DNA of 55,055 nt from the NCBI RefSeq assembly GCF_012928505.1, contig NZ_JABBJN010000037.1, forward strand, positions 1 through 55,055, written 5' to 3'. This stretch comes from Achromobacter sp. Bel. GTDB lineage: Bacteria; Pseudomonadota; Gammaproteobacteria; Burkholderiales; Burkholderiaceae_B. The position numbers and the translations under genes were made by a program. Shown piece by piece: positions 24,605-33,555 of this stretch (position 1 is the stretch's first letter; each line of letters opens with the position of its first letter). The notes under the pieces were generated by a model, which was given only the letters and a program-made list of their open reading frames with translations, was not told the origin of the DNA and ran no database searches.

Positions 24605-26572
24605 CTACCGGTACAGCACCGTCGGCAGCCACATCCCTATCCCCGGGAACATGTACAGCAGGAAAATGGCCACCACCTGGATCCCCATGAACGGCATCAT
24701 GCCCAGGAAAATCTGGTTCAGCGTCACATGCGGCGGCGACACTCCCTTCAGGTAGAACGCAGACATGGCGACGGGCGGCGACAGGAACGCGGTCTGCAGG
24801 TTCAGCGCCACCAGCAGGCCGAAGAACAGCGGATCGATGCCGAACGCGTTCAAGAGCGGCACGAAGATGGGCATGAAGATCACGATGATCTCGGTCCATT
24901 CCAGCGGCCAGCCCAAGAGGAAAATAATGACCTGGGCCAGCAGCAGGAACTGGATGGGCGTCAGGCCCAGCGACAGCACCCAGTCTTCGATAATGCGCTG
25001 GCCGCCCAGCAGGGCGAACGCGGCCGAAAAGATCGACGACCCCACGAACAGCCAGCACACCATCGCGCTGGTCTTCGCTGTCAGGAACACCGATTCCCGC
25101 AGCACCGGCAGGTTCAGCCGCCGGTACGCCAGGGCCAGCAACGCCCCGCCCATGGCGCCCATGGCCGCCGCTTCGCTGGGCGTGGCCAGGCCGAAGGCGA
25201 TCGAGCCCAGCACCGCCGCGATCATGACCGCCAGCGGAAAGAACGACGACATCAGCATCTTGAAGATTTCCAGCCGGGCCCAGGTCAGCGCCGCGTAGAA
25301 CACGACCAGCATCGCCGCACACACCGCGACGAATATCCAGAACCCTTTGGGCGCTGGAATGGACTGCGCGGCGGCTGCGCCAGCTGCGGCCGGAGCGGCG
25401 GCGGCGCCTTGACCAGGGGCCGCCGATGCCGCTGGCGTGCCCGGCGGTTCGGACAGGCTTGAGGCGCCAGCGTCCGAAGAAGGCGGTTCGGCCAATTCGC
25501 CCGAGGGCGGTTCCGCCAGGCCGCCGACGTCGGGCTCGCTCAAGCCCGAACCCGTATCAAAGCCGCCCGACCCGAGCTGCAATTCCGCGGGGATGTCGTA
25601 CACCACCTGTGGCCGCGTCACCCCGTGGTGCACCACGGCCACCAGCAACAGGGTCACGGCCAGCGGCGCCAGCGCGGTCGCCATATTGCGCAACAGGAAA
25701 CCGAAGGGCACGTCGCGGTTGCGTCGGCCCTTGAACAGGGCGGCCACCATGCCGGACAGGGCACGCGTGTAGCCCGCCGCGGCCAGCGCCCGGGTCTCGG
25801 GCGGCAGCGGCACGCCACGCTCGTTCACCGGCAGCGGCGGCGCCATGTCCGGACGCAGCTTGGCCACCAGCACCACGTACAGCACGTACAACGCCGCCAG
25901 CATGATCCCGGGGAACAGCGCACCCGCGTACAACTGCACCACCGACACCCCGGTCGTTGCGCCATACACAATCAGCATCACCGACGGTGGCAGCAGGATG
26001 CCCAGGCAACCGCCCGCCGTGATAGCCCCCGCCGTCAACCGCACGCTGTACCCGGCCTTCAGCATCGCGGGCATGGCCAACAGGCCCATCAGCGTCACCA
26101 CCGCCCCGACGATGCCGGTCGCCGTGGCGAAGATCGCGCAGGTGGCCAGCGTGGCCACCGCCAGCGCGCCGGGCAGGCGCGCCAGGGCCAAGTGCATGGA
26201 CCGGAACAGTTTTTCGATCAGGTTGGCCCGTTCGACCAGATACCCCATGAAGACGAACAGCGGAATCGAGATCAGGGAATCATTGGTCATCGTGGCGTAG
26301 GTGCGCTGCACCATCAGGTCCAGCGTCTGCCCGATGGAACGCCCCGCGTCCGCGCTCTGCATGTAGTAGGCCAGGAAGGTGAACAGCACCCCCATGCCCA
26401 TCAACGTGAACGCCGTCGGGAAGCCGAGCATGATCGCCACGACGATCAGCGCCAGCATCAGCAGGCCGATATGCCCCGTCGTGAGATCGCCCCACGGCGT
26501 CAGGAAGGCGATCATCAGCAACACGATTGCGATACACGACAGGCCAAACCACAACGCCTTGTGGATTTTCAT
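24605..26572 (-). CDS. TRAP transporter large permease (DctM/FcbT3-like) with long low-complexity linker
   Basis: 655 residues against about 430 for a usual DctM. The first 300 residues (GLLMLALIVVAIMLGFPTAF, NDSLISIPLFVFMGYLVERA, GCLGILLPPSVMLIVYGATT) and the last 220 (AMGAMGGALLALAYRRLNLP, LLLAQVIIFLLGWPLEWTEI) are DctM halves. Between them lie an extra membrane region and a Pro/Ala/Ser/Gly linker with recurring LSEP/LAEPP units. The longer form is known in mannitol/chloroaromatic-type (Fcb) systems; the linker is the odd part. It forms the Na+-driven transport channel with the small subunit, whose stop overlaps this start. Confidence 0.88.
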   Translation of the reverse strand: MKIHKALWFGLSCIAIVLLMIAFLTPWGDLTTGHIGLLMLALIVVAIMLGFPTAFTLMGMGVLFTFLAYYMQSADAGRSIGQTLDLMVQRTYATMTNDSLISIPLFVFMGYLVERANLIEKLFRSMHLALARLPGALAVATLATCAIFATATGIVGAVVTLMGLLAMPAMLKAGYSVRLTAGAITAGGCLGILLPPSVMLIVYGATTGVSVVQLYAGALFPGIMLAALYVLYVVLVAKLRPDMAPPLPVNERGVPLPPETRALAAAGYTRALSGMVAALFKGRRNRDVPFGFLLRNMATALAPLAVTLLLVAVVHHGVTRPQVVYDIPAELQLGSGGFDTGSGLSEPDVGGLAEPPSGELAEPPSSDAGASSLSEPPGTPAASAAPGQGAAAAPAAAGAAAAQSIPAPKGFWIFVAVCAAMLVVFYAALTWARLEIFKMLMSSFFPLAVMIAAVLGSIAFGLATPSEAAAMGAMGGALLALAYRRLNLPVLRESVFLTAKTSAMVCWLFVGSSIFSAAFALLGGQRIIEDWVLSLGLTPIQFLLLAQVIIFLLGWPLEWTEIIVIFMPIFVPLLNAFGIDPLFFGLLVALNLQTAFLSPPVAMSAFYLKGVSPPHVTLNQIFLGMMPFMGIQVVAIFLLYMFPGIGMWLPTVLYR

Positions 26573-27195
26573 CAGCGAGGCTCCCGGGGCGTCGTCACGT
26601 AGCGGTCCAATTGGGCGATGTCTTCGTCCTTCACGTGCACCATCTTCTTCAGCTTGTCCACGTCGACTTCCTCGACGTCCTCTTCACGCGACGGCCACGC
26701 GCCGCGCCGCAGGCACAGCACGCAGCGCAACACTTCGGCCACGCCCTGCAGCAAGAGGACGGCGCCCGCCACGGGGATGAACGCTTTGAAGGGATAGATG
26801 GGCGGCCCGTCGGCCATCAGCGAAGAGTGCTCGCCGATAGCGATGGAGTAACCGGCGTAATACCAGCCGGCCCACACCAGTGCGATCACCCCCGGGAAAA
26901 AGAATACGATGAAGAGAAGCAGGTCCAGCCCCGCCTGCACCCGGGGCGGCAGGAAGCCGTACAGGATGTCGCCGCGCACATGACCGTTCTTGGCCAATGT
27001 GTAGGCTCCGGCCATCATGAACATGATGCCGTAATACATCATCTGCATATCGAACGCCCAGGCGCTGGGCCGATTCAGCACATAGCGCGCCGCCACCTCC
27101 CAGCACACGTGCAGGGCCAGCACGACGATCAACCAGGCAAACGTCTGCCCGACGAAAGTGGAGATGCGGTCAATCAAGCGTATGAGTCGGATCAT
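26572..27195 (-). CDS. TRAP transporter small permease (DctQ/FcbT2-like)
   Basis: 207 residues from the ATG at 27195 (MIRLIRLIDRISTFVGQTFA). Four membrane helices are visible (about 12-32, 50-70, 88-110 and 130-150 plus edges), with the DctQ hallmark RYVLNRPSAWAFDMQMMYYG. A charged cytoplasmic tail (REEDVEEVDVDKLKKMVHVK) follows. It pairs with the large permease; its stop overlaps that start by ATGA. It is the second gene of the binding-protein, small-permease, large-permease operon. Confidence 0.88.
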   Translation of the reverse strand: MIRLIRLIDRISTFVGQTFAWLIVVLALHVCWEVAARYVLNRPSAWAFDMQMMYYGIMFMMAGAYTLAKNGHVRGDILYGFLPPRVQAGLDLLLFIVFFFPGVIALVWAGWYYAGYSIAIGEHSSLMADGPPIYPFKAFIPVAGAVLLLQGVAEVLRCVLCLRRGAWPSREEDVEEVDVDKLKKMVHVKDEDIAQLDRYVTTPREPR

Positions 27196-27283
27196 CGGGC
27201 ATCCAGGACGAGACGCATGGCGCCGGCGGCGCACGCGCCGCCCGCTTGCCGCCCCTGGGGCCAAGCGGGCGGCCAGGCAGGCG

Positions 27284-28408
27284 TCAGGCCGGTTTGGTGC
27301 CGCGCGAGAAGTAGTGGTTGTAGGCCATGCGGTAGTTCACCGACACGTCCCCATGCCAACGCCCCACCCGCTCGGCGAATGCGCGCTGCGAGTCCAGCAC
27401 CTTCTTGAACAGCGGGTTCTCGGCCGACCGTTTGGCAATCATCTCGTCCCAGATCTTCAGCTGCGCCTGCAGGATCGCGTCAGGCGTCTTGTAGAACTTG
27501 ACGTTGTGGTCCTTCTGCAGCTTGATGTAGTCCTGCGAATAACGGTTGGCCGCCTTCCAGGACATGTCCGCGCTGCAGGCCTGGGCCGCATAGCTCAAGA
27601 CGTGCTTCAAGTGCGGTGGCAAGGAGTCGTACTTGCCCTTGTTGAACAGCACTTCAAACTGCTCGGCGCTCTGGTGGAAGCTCTGCAGCATGCAGATCTT
27701 GGACACGTCCTGGAAGCCCAGCGCCAGGTCGGACGACGCGTTGTTGAACTCGGCCCCGTCCAGCAGGCCGCGGTCCAGTGCCGGCACGATCTCACCGCCC
27801 GGCAAGGCGTTCACTGCCGCCCCCATGGCCGTGTACATGTCGATGGCCAGCCCCACCGTACGGAACTTCACGCCCTTCACGTCCTCGACCTTGGTCACCG
27901 GCCGCTTGAACCAACCAAAGGGTTGAGTCGGCATCGGCCCGTACATCAGCGACACCACGTTCACGCCCATCGCCTTCTGGATCTCGACCAGCAATTCCTT
28001 GCCGCCGCCGTACTCGTGCCAGGCCAGCAGCATATTGGCGTCCATGCCGAAGGACGGCCCCGATCCCCACAGCGCCACGGCCGTGTTCTTCCCGTACCAA
28101 TAGGCCACCACACCGTGGCCGCCGTCCAGCGTGCCCGCCGACACCGCATCCAGCAGATCGAACGCCTTCACCACCGCCCCGGCGGGCAGAACCTCGATCT
28201 TCAACTGGCCGCCGGCCATGTCGTTGACCTTCTGCGCATAGTCGCGCGCAAACTCGTGGAAGATGTCCGTGGCGGGCCAGGTGCTTTGGAACCGAAGGGA
28301 AACAGGCGCGTTCTGCGCCCGGGCGACGGCTGGGAATCCCATTGCGGCGACGCCTGCCGCGGCTGCGCCGGAGATGAATTTGCGGCGGGGTTTCGTGGGT
28401 TGTTGCAT
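27284..28408 (-). CDS. TRAP transporter solute-binding protein (DctP/FcbT1-like), Tat-exported
   Basis: 374 residues from the ATG at 28408. The leader MQQPTKPRRKFISGAAAAG has a twin-arginine motif (PRRKF) and ends AVARA, so export of a folded protein by Tat is likely. The mature part has the DctP fold: VSLRFQSTWPATDIFHEFAR, GVKFRTVGLAIDMYTAMGAA with the conserved Arg that binds a carboxylate, and LLDGAEFNNASSDLALGF. The protein resembles the mannitol/chloroaromatic and 2-oxoacid group (FcbT1/TakP), so a carboxylate ligand is inferred. First gene of the TRAP operon; AAGGAG lies 10 bases upstream of the start. Confidence 0.88.
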   Translation of the reverse strand: MQQPTKPRRKFISGAAAAGVAAMGFPAVARAQNAPVSLRFQSTWPATDIFHEFARDYAQKVNDMAGGQLKIEVLPAGAVVKAFDLLDAVSAGTLDGGHGVVAYWYGKNTAVALWGSGPSFGMDANMLLAWHEYGGGKELLVEIQKAMGVNVVSLMYGPMPTQPFGWFKRPVTKVEDVKGVKFRTVGLAIDMYTAMGAAVNALPGGEIVPALDRGLLDGAEFNNASSDLALGFQDVSKICMLQSFHQSAEQFEVLFNKGKYDSLPPHLKHVLSYAAQACSADMSWKAANRYSQDYIKLQKDHNVKFYKTPDAILQAQLKIWDEMIAKRSAENPLFKKVLDSQRAFAERVGRWHGDVSVNYRMAYNHYFSRGTKPA

Positions 28409-28557
28409 GGCTTGTTGTCTCCTTGGTGGACTACATGGGACAGCTTGTAGTGACTGCACCTGCATGGACACGAGAGAAACGCCTGCTGCGAGCTTCCCGG
28501 TGCCGGGACTGCGACCGCTTTGCAACTTTGTGCTGATTAAACCTTTCTGACTACGCG

Positions 28558-28579
28558 CTGACAATCAGCTTGTTGTCAG
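28558..28579. promoter_or_regulatory. Inverted repeat upstream of the TRAP operon
   Basis: CTGACAA (28558-28564) and TTGTCAG (28573-28579) are perfect inverted arms with an 8-base spacer, 150 bases before the binding-protein start and just after the MocR stop. No T-run follows on either strand, so a regulator site is more likely than a terminator. Confidence 0.35.
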
Positions 28580-28600
28580 GAATTACCCTAGACCATTGGA

Positions 28601-30094
28601 CTAATCCTTTCGGCCATGGCGCACCGCGGCCAGCAGTTCACGCAACAACGCCCCCTGACGGACAAGTTCGTCCTCGTCCAGCCCGCTGTAGCCGATCACC
28701 AGTCCCGCCGGCAAGGCCACGCGCCGGCAGTAGTCCGCGACCGGCTGCAACGCCAAGCCTCTTGCCCTCGCCCGATCCTGCAACGCGGCCGTATCCTGCC
28801 CGGCAGGCAGCCACCACAGGAGGTGGAAGCCGGCGTGCTCGCCGCTGGTCCGCAAGGGCTCGGCGCCCGCCGCCTGTGTCAGCAGCCGCATTACCAGGTC
28901 GCGCCGTTGGGCATACACCGCCCGCGCCTTGCGTACGTGGCGCGCAAAGCCGCCGTCTTCCACAAATCCCGCCAGCGTCATCTGTTCGATCATGCTGTTG
29001 GAACGTCCCGTCGTATGGCGCGCCCGGGCGAACGCGGCGACCCAACGCCTGGGCACCACCGCATAGCCGATCCGCAGCGCGTTGAACATCGTCTTGTTGA
29101 AGCTGCCGCAATGGATGACCCGGTCCGCCGTATCCAGGCTTTTCAGCGCCGCCAGCGGCGCGCTGTCGTAATTGAATTCGCTGTCGTAGTCGTCTTCGAT
29201 GATCCAGCAATCCGCCTGTTCGGCCCACGCCAGCAGTTCCAGGCGGCGCGAGACCGGCATCGTGACGCCGGTGGGCGACTGGTGGGCAGGTGTCACGTGC
29301 ACCAGCTTCACGCCGCGCTGACGGCGTGCGCGCGCTACCGAAAAGCCGTGCTCGTCGATGGCGATCGGCACGACCCGGGGCGTGAACTGGCTGAACAGCG
29401 GCATGGCGTTCAGATAGCCCGGGTCTTCCACCAGCACCTTGTCCTGACGGGTAAGCAGGATGCGGGCGCTCAGGTCCAGGCCGTCGCGGATGCCGGTCAG
29501 GATGACGACCTGATCGGCCTCGCACGAAATGCCGCGGGCGGCGCCCAGATAGTGCGCGATCTGTTCACGCAACGGCAGCCAGCCTTGGGATTCCTCGTTC
29601 GCCAACTGGCCGGGCGTGACGCGCTGCGCGCTGGCCATCAGGCCCTTGCGCCAGGTTGCCATGGGGAACAGCGATGCATCGGCGGTTCGGGCGGCGAACA
29701 GCGGTTCGAGCCGGGGCGCGGGCTGGACGGCAGAGGGGCCCTCAGGCCGCGCAGGCCTCTTGTCGGGGCCGGCAGCCCCTGGCAGGCCCCGATGAAAGAA
29801 ATTGTCCGGGATGACGGCCGACACGTAGGTGCCCGACCCGACCGCGCCCGCCGTATACCCTTCGCTCCGCAATTGGTCGTAGGCGGCCTCGACCGTCGAG
29901 CGCGACACCTGCCAGCGTTGCGACAGGCTGCGCGTGGACGGCAGGCGTACACCGGAAGCCAGCGCCCCCTTCAGGATCCGCTCCTGGATTTGCCGATAGA
30001 CCCAGGATTGCTTCGATTCGCCGTCGCGGGGCGACTCCTGCGGCAAGTCCAGGCTGGATTCCAATTTCTTCCGGCTGGAAAGTGGCTTGTTCAT
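28601..30094 (-). CDS. MocR-type regulator (GntR HTH fused to aminotransferase-like domain)
   Basis: 497 residues. The N-terminal winged HTH (about 28-95) reads YRQIQERILKGALASGVRLP, then LSQRWQVSRSTVEAAYDQLR. After a Pro-rich linker comes a fold-type I aminotransferase domain with the PLP-region motifs EDDYDSEFNY and the Schiff-base Lys in HCGSFNKTMFNALRIGY. MocR proteins sense PLP or an amino acid bound to it and control a neighbouring gene. It is divergent from the ferredoxin-reductase/M24 fusion (start 30183) with paired repeats between, making that gene the likely target; the TRAP operon downstream is another candidate. Confidence 0.9.
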   Translation of the reverse strand: MNKPLSSRKKLESSLDLPQESPRDGESKQSWVYRQIQERILKGALASGVRLPSTRSLSQRWQVSRSTVEAAYDQLRSEGYTAGAVGSGTYVSAVIPDNFFHRGLPGAAGPDKRPARPEGPSAVQPAPRLEPLFAARTADASLFPMATWRKGLMASAQRVTPGQLANEESQGWLPLREQIAHYLGAARGISCEADQVVILTGIRDGLDLSARILLTRQDKVLVEDPGYLNAMPLFSQFTPRVVPIAIDEHGFSVARARRQRGVKLVHVTPAHQSPTGVTMPVSRRLELLAWAEQADCWIIEDDYDSEFNYDSAPLAALKSLDTADRVIHCGSFNKTMFNALRIGYAVVPRRWVAAFARARHTTGRSNSMIEQMTLAGFVEDGGFARHVRKARAVYAQRRDLVMRLLTQAAGAEPLRTSGEHAGFHLLWWLPAGQDTAALQDRARARGLALQPVADYCRRVALPAGLVIGYSGLDEDELVRQGALLRELLAAVRHGRKD

Positions 30095-30104
30095 TATTAG
30101 AAAT

Positions 30105-30137
30105 ATGGCTCTATTGGATAAGCCATTCTATCGATAA
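30105..30137. promoter_or_regulatory. Candidate MocR operator between divergent genes
   Basis: TCTATTGGATAA (30110-30121) and TCTATCGATAA (30127-30137) are near-identical direct repeats 17 bases apart. An inverted pair ATGGCT (30105-30110)/AGCCAT (30121-30126) overlaps the first copy. Direct repeats are usual for MocR sites; the assignment is inferred. Confidence 0.45.
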
Positions 30138-30182
30138 ATTGTGGTCTGGATGCCCTCTGCCATCCGTCACCCGGAACCTGCC

Positions 30183-31892
30183 ATGACCTCGTCCTACACC
30201 ATCACCCTGCCCCACGGCGCGTTCGCAACAGACGGCCAGGCTTCTATCCTGGATGCCGCGCTGGCCGACGGCACGCCCGTCCCGTTTTCCTGTCAGCGCG
30301 GAGAGTGCGGCTCGTGCCGGGCGCAAGTGCTGGCGGGGCGCTACGAACGCATCGCGCCGCCGACCGAGCGTTCCTATGTGCCTGCCGACGATGAATTGCT
30401 GATGTGCCAGTGCCGCGCGGCCAGCGACCTGACGCTGCGCTTTCCACACTGGACCGCGCCAGCCAAGGCGGCGCAGCCCGTGCGCGCAAGCGTGGTCTCG
30501 CGCCGTCCGTTGACGGCGGACGTGACCGAACTGATCATCGAAGTCCCCGGCGACGCATCCTTCGACTACCAGCCCGGGCAACATGTGCGTTGGCTGCTGG
30601 ATGATGGCAGCCATCGCCGCTTTTCCATTGCGAATCTCCCCACCGCCGCCGGCCCGCAACGGCTGGCGTTCCACATCCGCCGCACGCCCGCCGGCACGTT
30701 CACCAACCAGCTGCTGCCCACGCTGACGCCGGGCGACACGGTGACGCTGGACGGGCCGCACGGCGCTTGCGTGTGGCCGGCCACCCGCCCCGACGGCATC
30801 GACCATCTGGTGCTGCTGGCCACGGGCACGGGCTTTGCCGGCGTGTTCCCCATCCTGATGGCGGCCCTCGACAGCCGCAGCATGCAACGCGTGACGCTCT
30901 ACTGGGGCGGCCGGACGCCGCAGGATTGCTACGCCAGCGGCCTGCTGAACGCATTGCAAGGCAAGGACGGCGTCTTCCGGTGGCATCCGGTCGTGTCGGA
31001 CGACGCTTACGCCGACGGGGCCAACATGCGCTATGTGCAGGACGTGGCGGCCGAAGCGGGCCACGACTGGGCGCGCACGCTGGTCTACGCTTGCGGCAAT
31101 GGCGCCATGGTCCGCGCGGCGCAGGCACGCTTGCGCGCAATGGGGTTGCCGGAAGGACGCTTCCAGTCCGAAGCGTTTCTGCCTTCCGGCAACACGGGGC
31201 CGGTCGTCGCGTCCCCAGGCCAGCCGCCGCATCCCTGGGAACGCGTCAGCGAACGCTTCACGCTGGACGGCATCCTGGATGCGCGCCGGCGCTCGATGGA
31301 CGCCGTGCGCGAGATCGCCGCCCTGATGACGCCCGGCATCACCACCGGCGAGGCCATCGCGCTGGCCGACCAGCATTTACAGCGCATGGGCGCGTCCCAC
31401 AATTGGCATCCCACCTACATCCGCTTCGGCCCCGACTCGCAATCCCCGGCGGTGCAACCCACCGACCGGCGGCGCACGCTGGGCGAAAACGATATCTTCG
31501 TCGTCGATATCGGCCCGGTCTGGGACGGTTACGAAGGCGACTATGGCGACACCTTCGTGACCGGCGCCGACGCCGACCAGCAGCGTTGCGCCCAAGCGGC
31601 CCGCGACGTCTTCCAGCGCGCTCGCCTGGCGTGGCTGGACGGCCTGACCGGGCAAGCCCTGTATGACCTGGCCGATGTCTATGCTCACGAATACGGCTGC
31701 GCGCTGGTGCACGATATCGCGGGGCACCGGGTATCGGATTTTCCGCATGCGCTGTACGGCAAGCACCAGTTGGCGAACGCCGATTTCATCCCCGGCGACG
31801 GCATCTGGGTGCTTGAGATCCAGGTTCGCGACCTGGCCTCACCCATCGGCGCGTTCTACGAGGACGTGCTGCTGCGCCCCCTCACCGCTTGA
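30183..31892 (+). CDS. Fusion: 2Fe-2S ferredoxin / FAD-NAD(P)H reductase / M24 metallopeptidase
   Basis: 569 residues from the ATG at 30183; an earlier start at 30141 is possible. Residues 1-90 are a plant-type ferredoxin with Cys37, Cys42, Cys45 and Cys75. Residues 98-335 are a ferredoxin-reductase module: RRFSIAN (FAD), GTGFAG at 215-220 and CGNGAM at 304-309 (NAD(P)H). From about 355 to the end is an M24 pita-bread peptidase with all five metal ligands in place: Asp442, Asp453, His515, Glu545 and Glu560, the first two 11 apart as in methionine aminopeptidase. Each half looks catalytically complete. The single open frame has no internal stop. Physiological role unknown; probably regulated by the divergent MocR protein. 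Its end overlaps the converging hydrolase by 11 bases. Confidence 0.88.
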   Translation: MTSSYTITLPHGAFATDGQASILDAALADGTPVPFSCQRGECGSCRAQVLAGRYERIAPPTERSYVPADDELLMCQCRAASDLTLRFPHWTAPAKAAQPVRASVVSRRPLTADVTELIIEVPGDASFDYQPGQHVRWLLDDGSHRRFSIANLPTAAGPQRLAFHIRRTPAGTFTNQLLPTLTPGDTVTLDGPHGACVWPATRPDGIDHLVLLATGTGFAGVFPILMAALDSRSMQRVTLYWGGRTPQDCYASGLLNALQGKDGVFRWHPVVSDDAYADGANMRYVQDVAAEAGHDWARTLVYACGNGAMVRAAQARLRAMGLPEGRFQSEAFLPSGNTGPVVASPGQPPHPWERVSERFTLDGILDARRRSMDAVREIAALMTPGITTGEAIALADQHLQRMGASHNWHPTYIRFGPDSQSPAVQPTDRRRTLGENDIFVVDIGPVWDGYEGDYGDTFVTGADADQQRCAQAARDVFQRARLAWLDGLTGQALYDLADVYAHEYGCALVHDIAGHRVSDFPHALYGKHQLANADFIPGDGIWVLEIQVRDLASPIGAFYEDVLLRPLTA

Positions 31893-32625
31893 ACGCCCCG
31901 GCAAGGTGGGCGCGCATGGCCGCCCACGACCGCTCATCGGCGTTGGCGTCGTAGACGATGCCGCGTTCAGGAAACGCCGCATCCTGGAAGGTAAAGGCGT
32001 GCTGGGCATGGCCATAAGCGTGCAACTGCCAGTCTGCGCCGGCCTCGGTCAACTCGCGGGAGATCGCCAGTACATCGGCAGGCGGCGCGACCGGATCATC
32101 CCAGCCATGCAGCAGCAACACGCTGGCCTCGATGCGGCCCGGCGGCGTCGTATCCGGCGCCTGCAGCACGCCATGAAAACTGACGGCTGCCCGCAAGTGC
32201 CGAGGCGCGGCGCGCGCCAGGTCCAGCGCGCACAACCCGCCAAAGCAATATCCCACGGCAGCCATCCGCGTGGGGTCGACGCCGGGGAATGCGCCGGCCG
32301 CCTCGAACCCCGCCAATAAGCGTCGGCGCAGCAACGCCCGGTCGCGCATCAGCGGTGCCATCAGCGCCGTGTTGTCGCCCAAAGGATCGCCCCGCACGCC
32401 CTTGCCGTAGGCATCGATCGCCACGCAGACGTAGCCTAGCCCCGCATAGCGCTCGGCCAGGCGCATCGTGGGCGCGGTCAGCCCGCTCCAATCGTGCGCC
32501 AGCACAATGCACGGCAAGGGTCCCGACGCGTGCGAAGGCGCCACGGCGTAGCCCTCGAAGACAGTGTCCGAATCCGAGTAGTCGACGGCCAGCGTGCGCA
32601 AGGCTGTGGGGGAAGCATGCGGCAT
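31882..32625 (-). CDS. Dienelactone hydrolase family protein
   Basis: 247 residues. The alpha/beta-hydrolase fold has the dienelactone hydrolase catalytic set: nucleophile Cys in GYCFGGLCALDLA, Asp in LLHGWDDPVAPP and His in YGHAQHAFTF. The cysteine nucleophile separates the family from serine esterases. It should hydrolyse a lactone or ester in the cytoplasm; family members act in chloroaromatic or muconolactone breakdown, but no such pathway is visible here. Its tail overlaps the fusion gene by 11 bases on the opposite strand. Confidence 0.88.
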   Translation of the reverse strand: MPHASPTALRTLAVDYSDSDTVFEGYAVAPSHASGPLPCIVLAHDWSGLTAPTMRLAERYAGLGYVCVAIDAYGKGVRGDPLGDNTALMAPLMRDRALLRRRLLAGFEAAGAFPGVDPTRMAAVGYCFGGLCALDLARAAPRHLRAAVSFHGVLQAPDTTPPGRIEASVLLLHGWDDPVAPPADVLAISRELTEAGADWQLHAYGHAQHAFTFQDAAFPERGIVYDANADERSWAAMRAHLAGAFKR

Positions 32626-32731
32626 TCCAGGTTCTCCGAATGTAGGGAATGCCGATGGTAGATAGCGGCGGGCCGTCCGTATTGAACAAATGGGACAGGC
32701 GCAACGCGCGACGCGGGCCGAATACCTGGCG

Positions 32732-33538
32732 TCAGAGATAGAAGCAGGGCTCCCGCCCGTCCGCGCCGAATTGGGCCGCCAAGGCGCTGCGGCCCTGACG
32801 CGCGTAAGCGCCCGGTGTCACCCCCAGGCGACGTCGCCAGCTTCGAATCTGATGCGCCTGATCGCTATAGCCGGCGACGGGATCACCAAGCCCGGTCTGC
32901 ATGCCGCGCAAGCTGTTGTGCAGCCGTTCCAGGTCAGCCAAGTCTTTCGGCCCGACGCCCAGATGCCGGAGAAACCACCGATGCAGTTGGCGTCGGTCCG
33001 TTTGCGCGGCGTGAGCAGCACACTCGACACGCCCGCCCTGCCGCAACACGTCATGCGCGGCGACCACGCGCCGGGCCTCGGGCACGGCGGGCAAGGCCGC
33101 AAGCCTGCGGAGAAGCCATTGATCCAGTCGCGCGGCAATCGCGCGCGGCCCGGCGGCAGAGTCGATATCGGCCGGCAACGAACCCGCCTGCGCATCCCCG
33201 ATGAGCGCGCCCAGGTCCAGCAGACGGTCGGCGCTGCCCTCGCCCGCGTGCGGAAACAAGCGGATGAGGCCCGGCACGGTCAGCATGGCCATCACAAAGT
33301 ACGTGTCGGACCACGAACGCCAGGTGCGGGCGCGCGATTGCAATCCCAGCAGGGACGCTTGCGGTACCAGCGACCCGTCCTGGGCCGCGTTCGGCCGGCC
33401 CATGTTCACGGACAGCACGGCCAGCGGGATCGGACTGGTGCGGATGGCGCGCCCTTCATGTTCGCCGGCCAGGTCCTGGATGAACCAATAGCCTTGCACC
33501 CATGCGGCCAGCGCCGCGGCCGGAGGCTGCACAAGCAT
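32732..33538 (-). CDS. AraC family transcriptional regulator
   Basis: 268 residues from the ATG at 33538 (MLVQPPAAALAAWVQGYWFI), with GGAAG seven bases upstream. The N-terminal domain resembles DUF6597-type sensors (VQGYWFIQD, then LFPHAGEGSADRLLDLGAL). The C-terminal HTH is a shortened AraC type: DRRQLHRWFLRHLGVGPKDL, then GYSDQAHQIRSWRRRLGVTP. It follows the small secreted protein (17 bases apart, same strand), so the two may be co-transcribed. Target unknown. Confidence 0.83.
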   Translation of the reverse strand: MLVQPPAAALAAWVQGYWFIQDLAGEHEGRAIRTSPIPLAVLSVNMGRPNAAQDGSLVPQASLLGLQSRARTWRSWSDTYFVMAMLTVPGLIRLFPHAGEGSADRLLDLGALIGDAQAGSLPADIDSAAGPRAIAARLDQWLLRRLAALPAVPEARRVVAAHDVLRQGGRVECAAHAAQTDRRQLHRWFLRHLGVGPKDLADLERLHNSLRGMQTGLGDPVAGYSDQAHQIRSWRRRLGVTPGAYARQGRSALAAQFGADGREPCFYL

Positions 33539-33555
33539 GAAGCCGCTTCCGCCGT

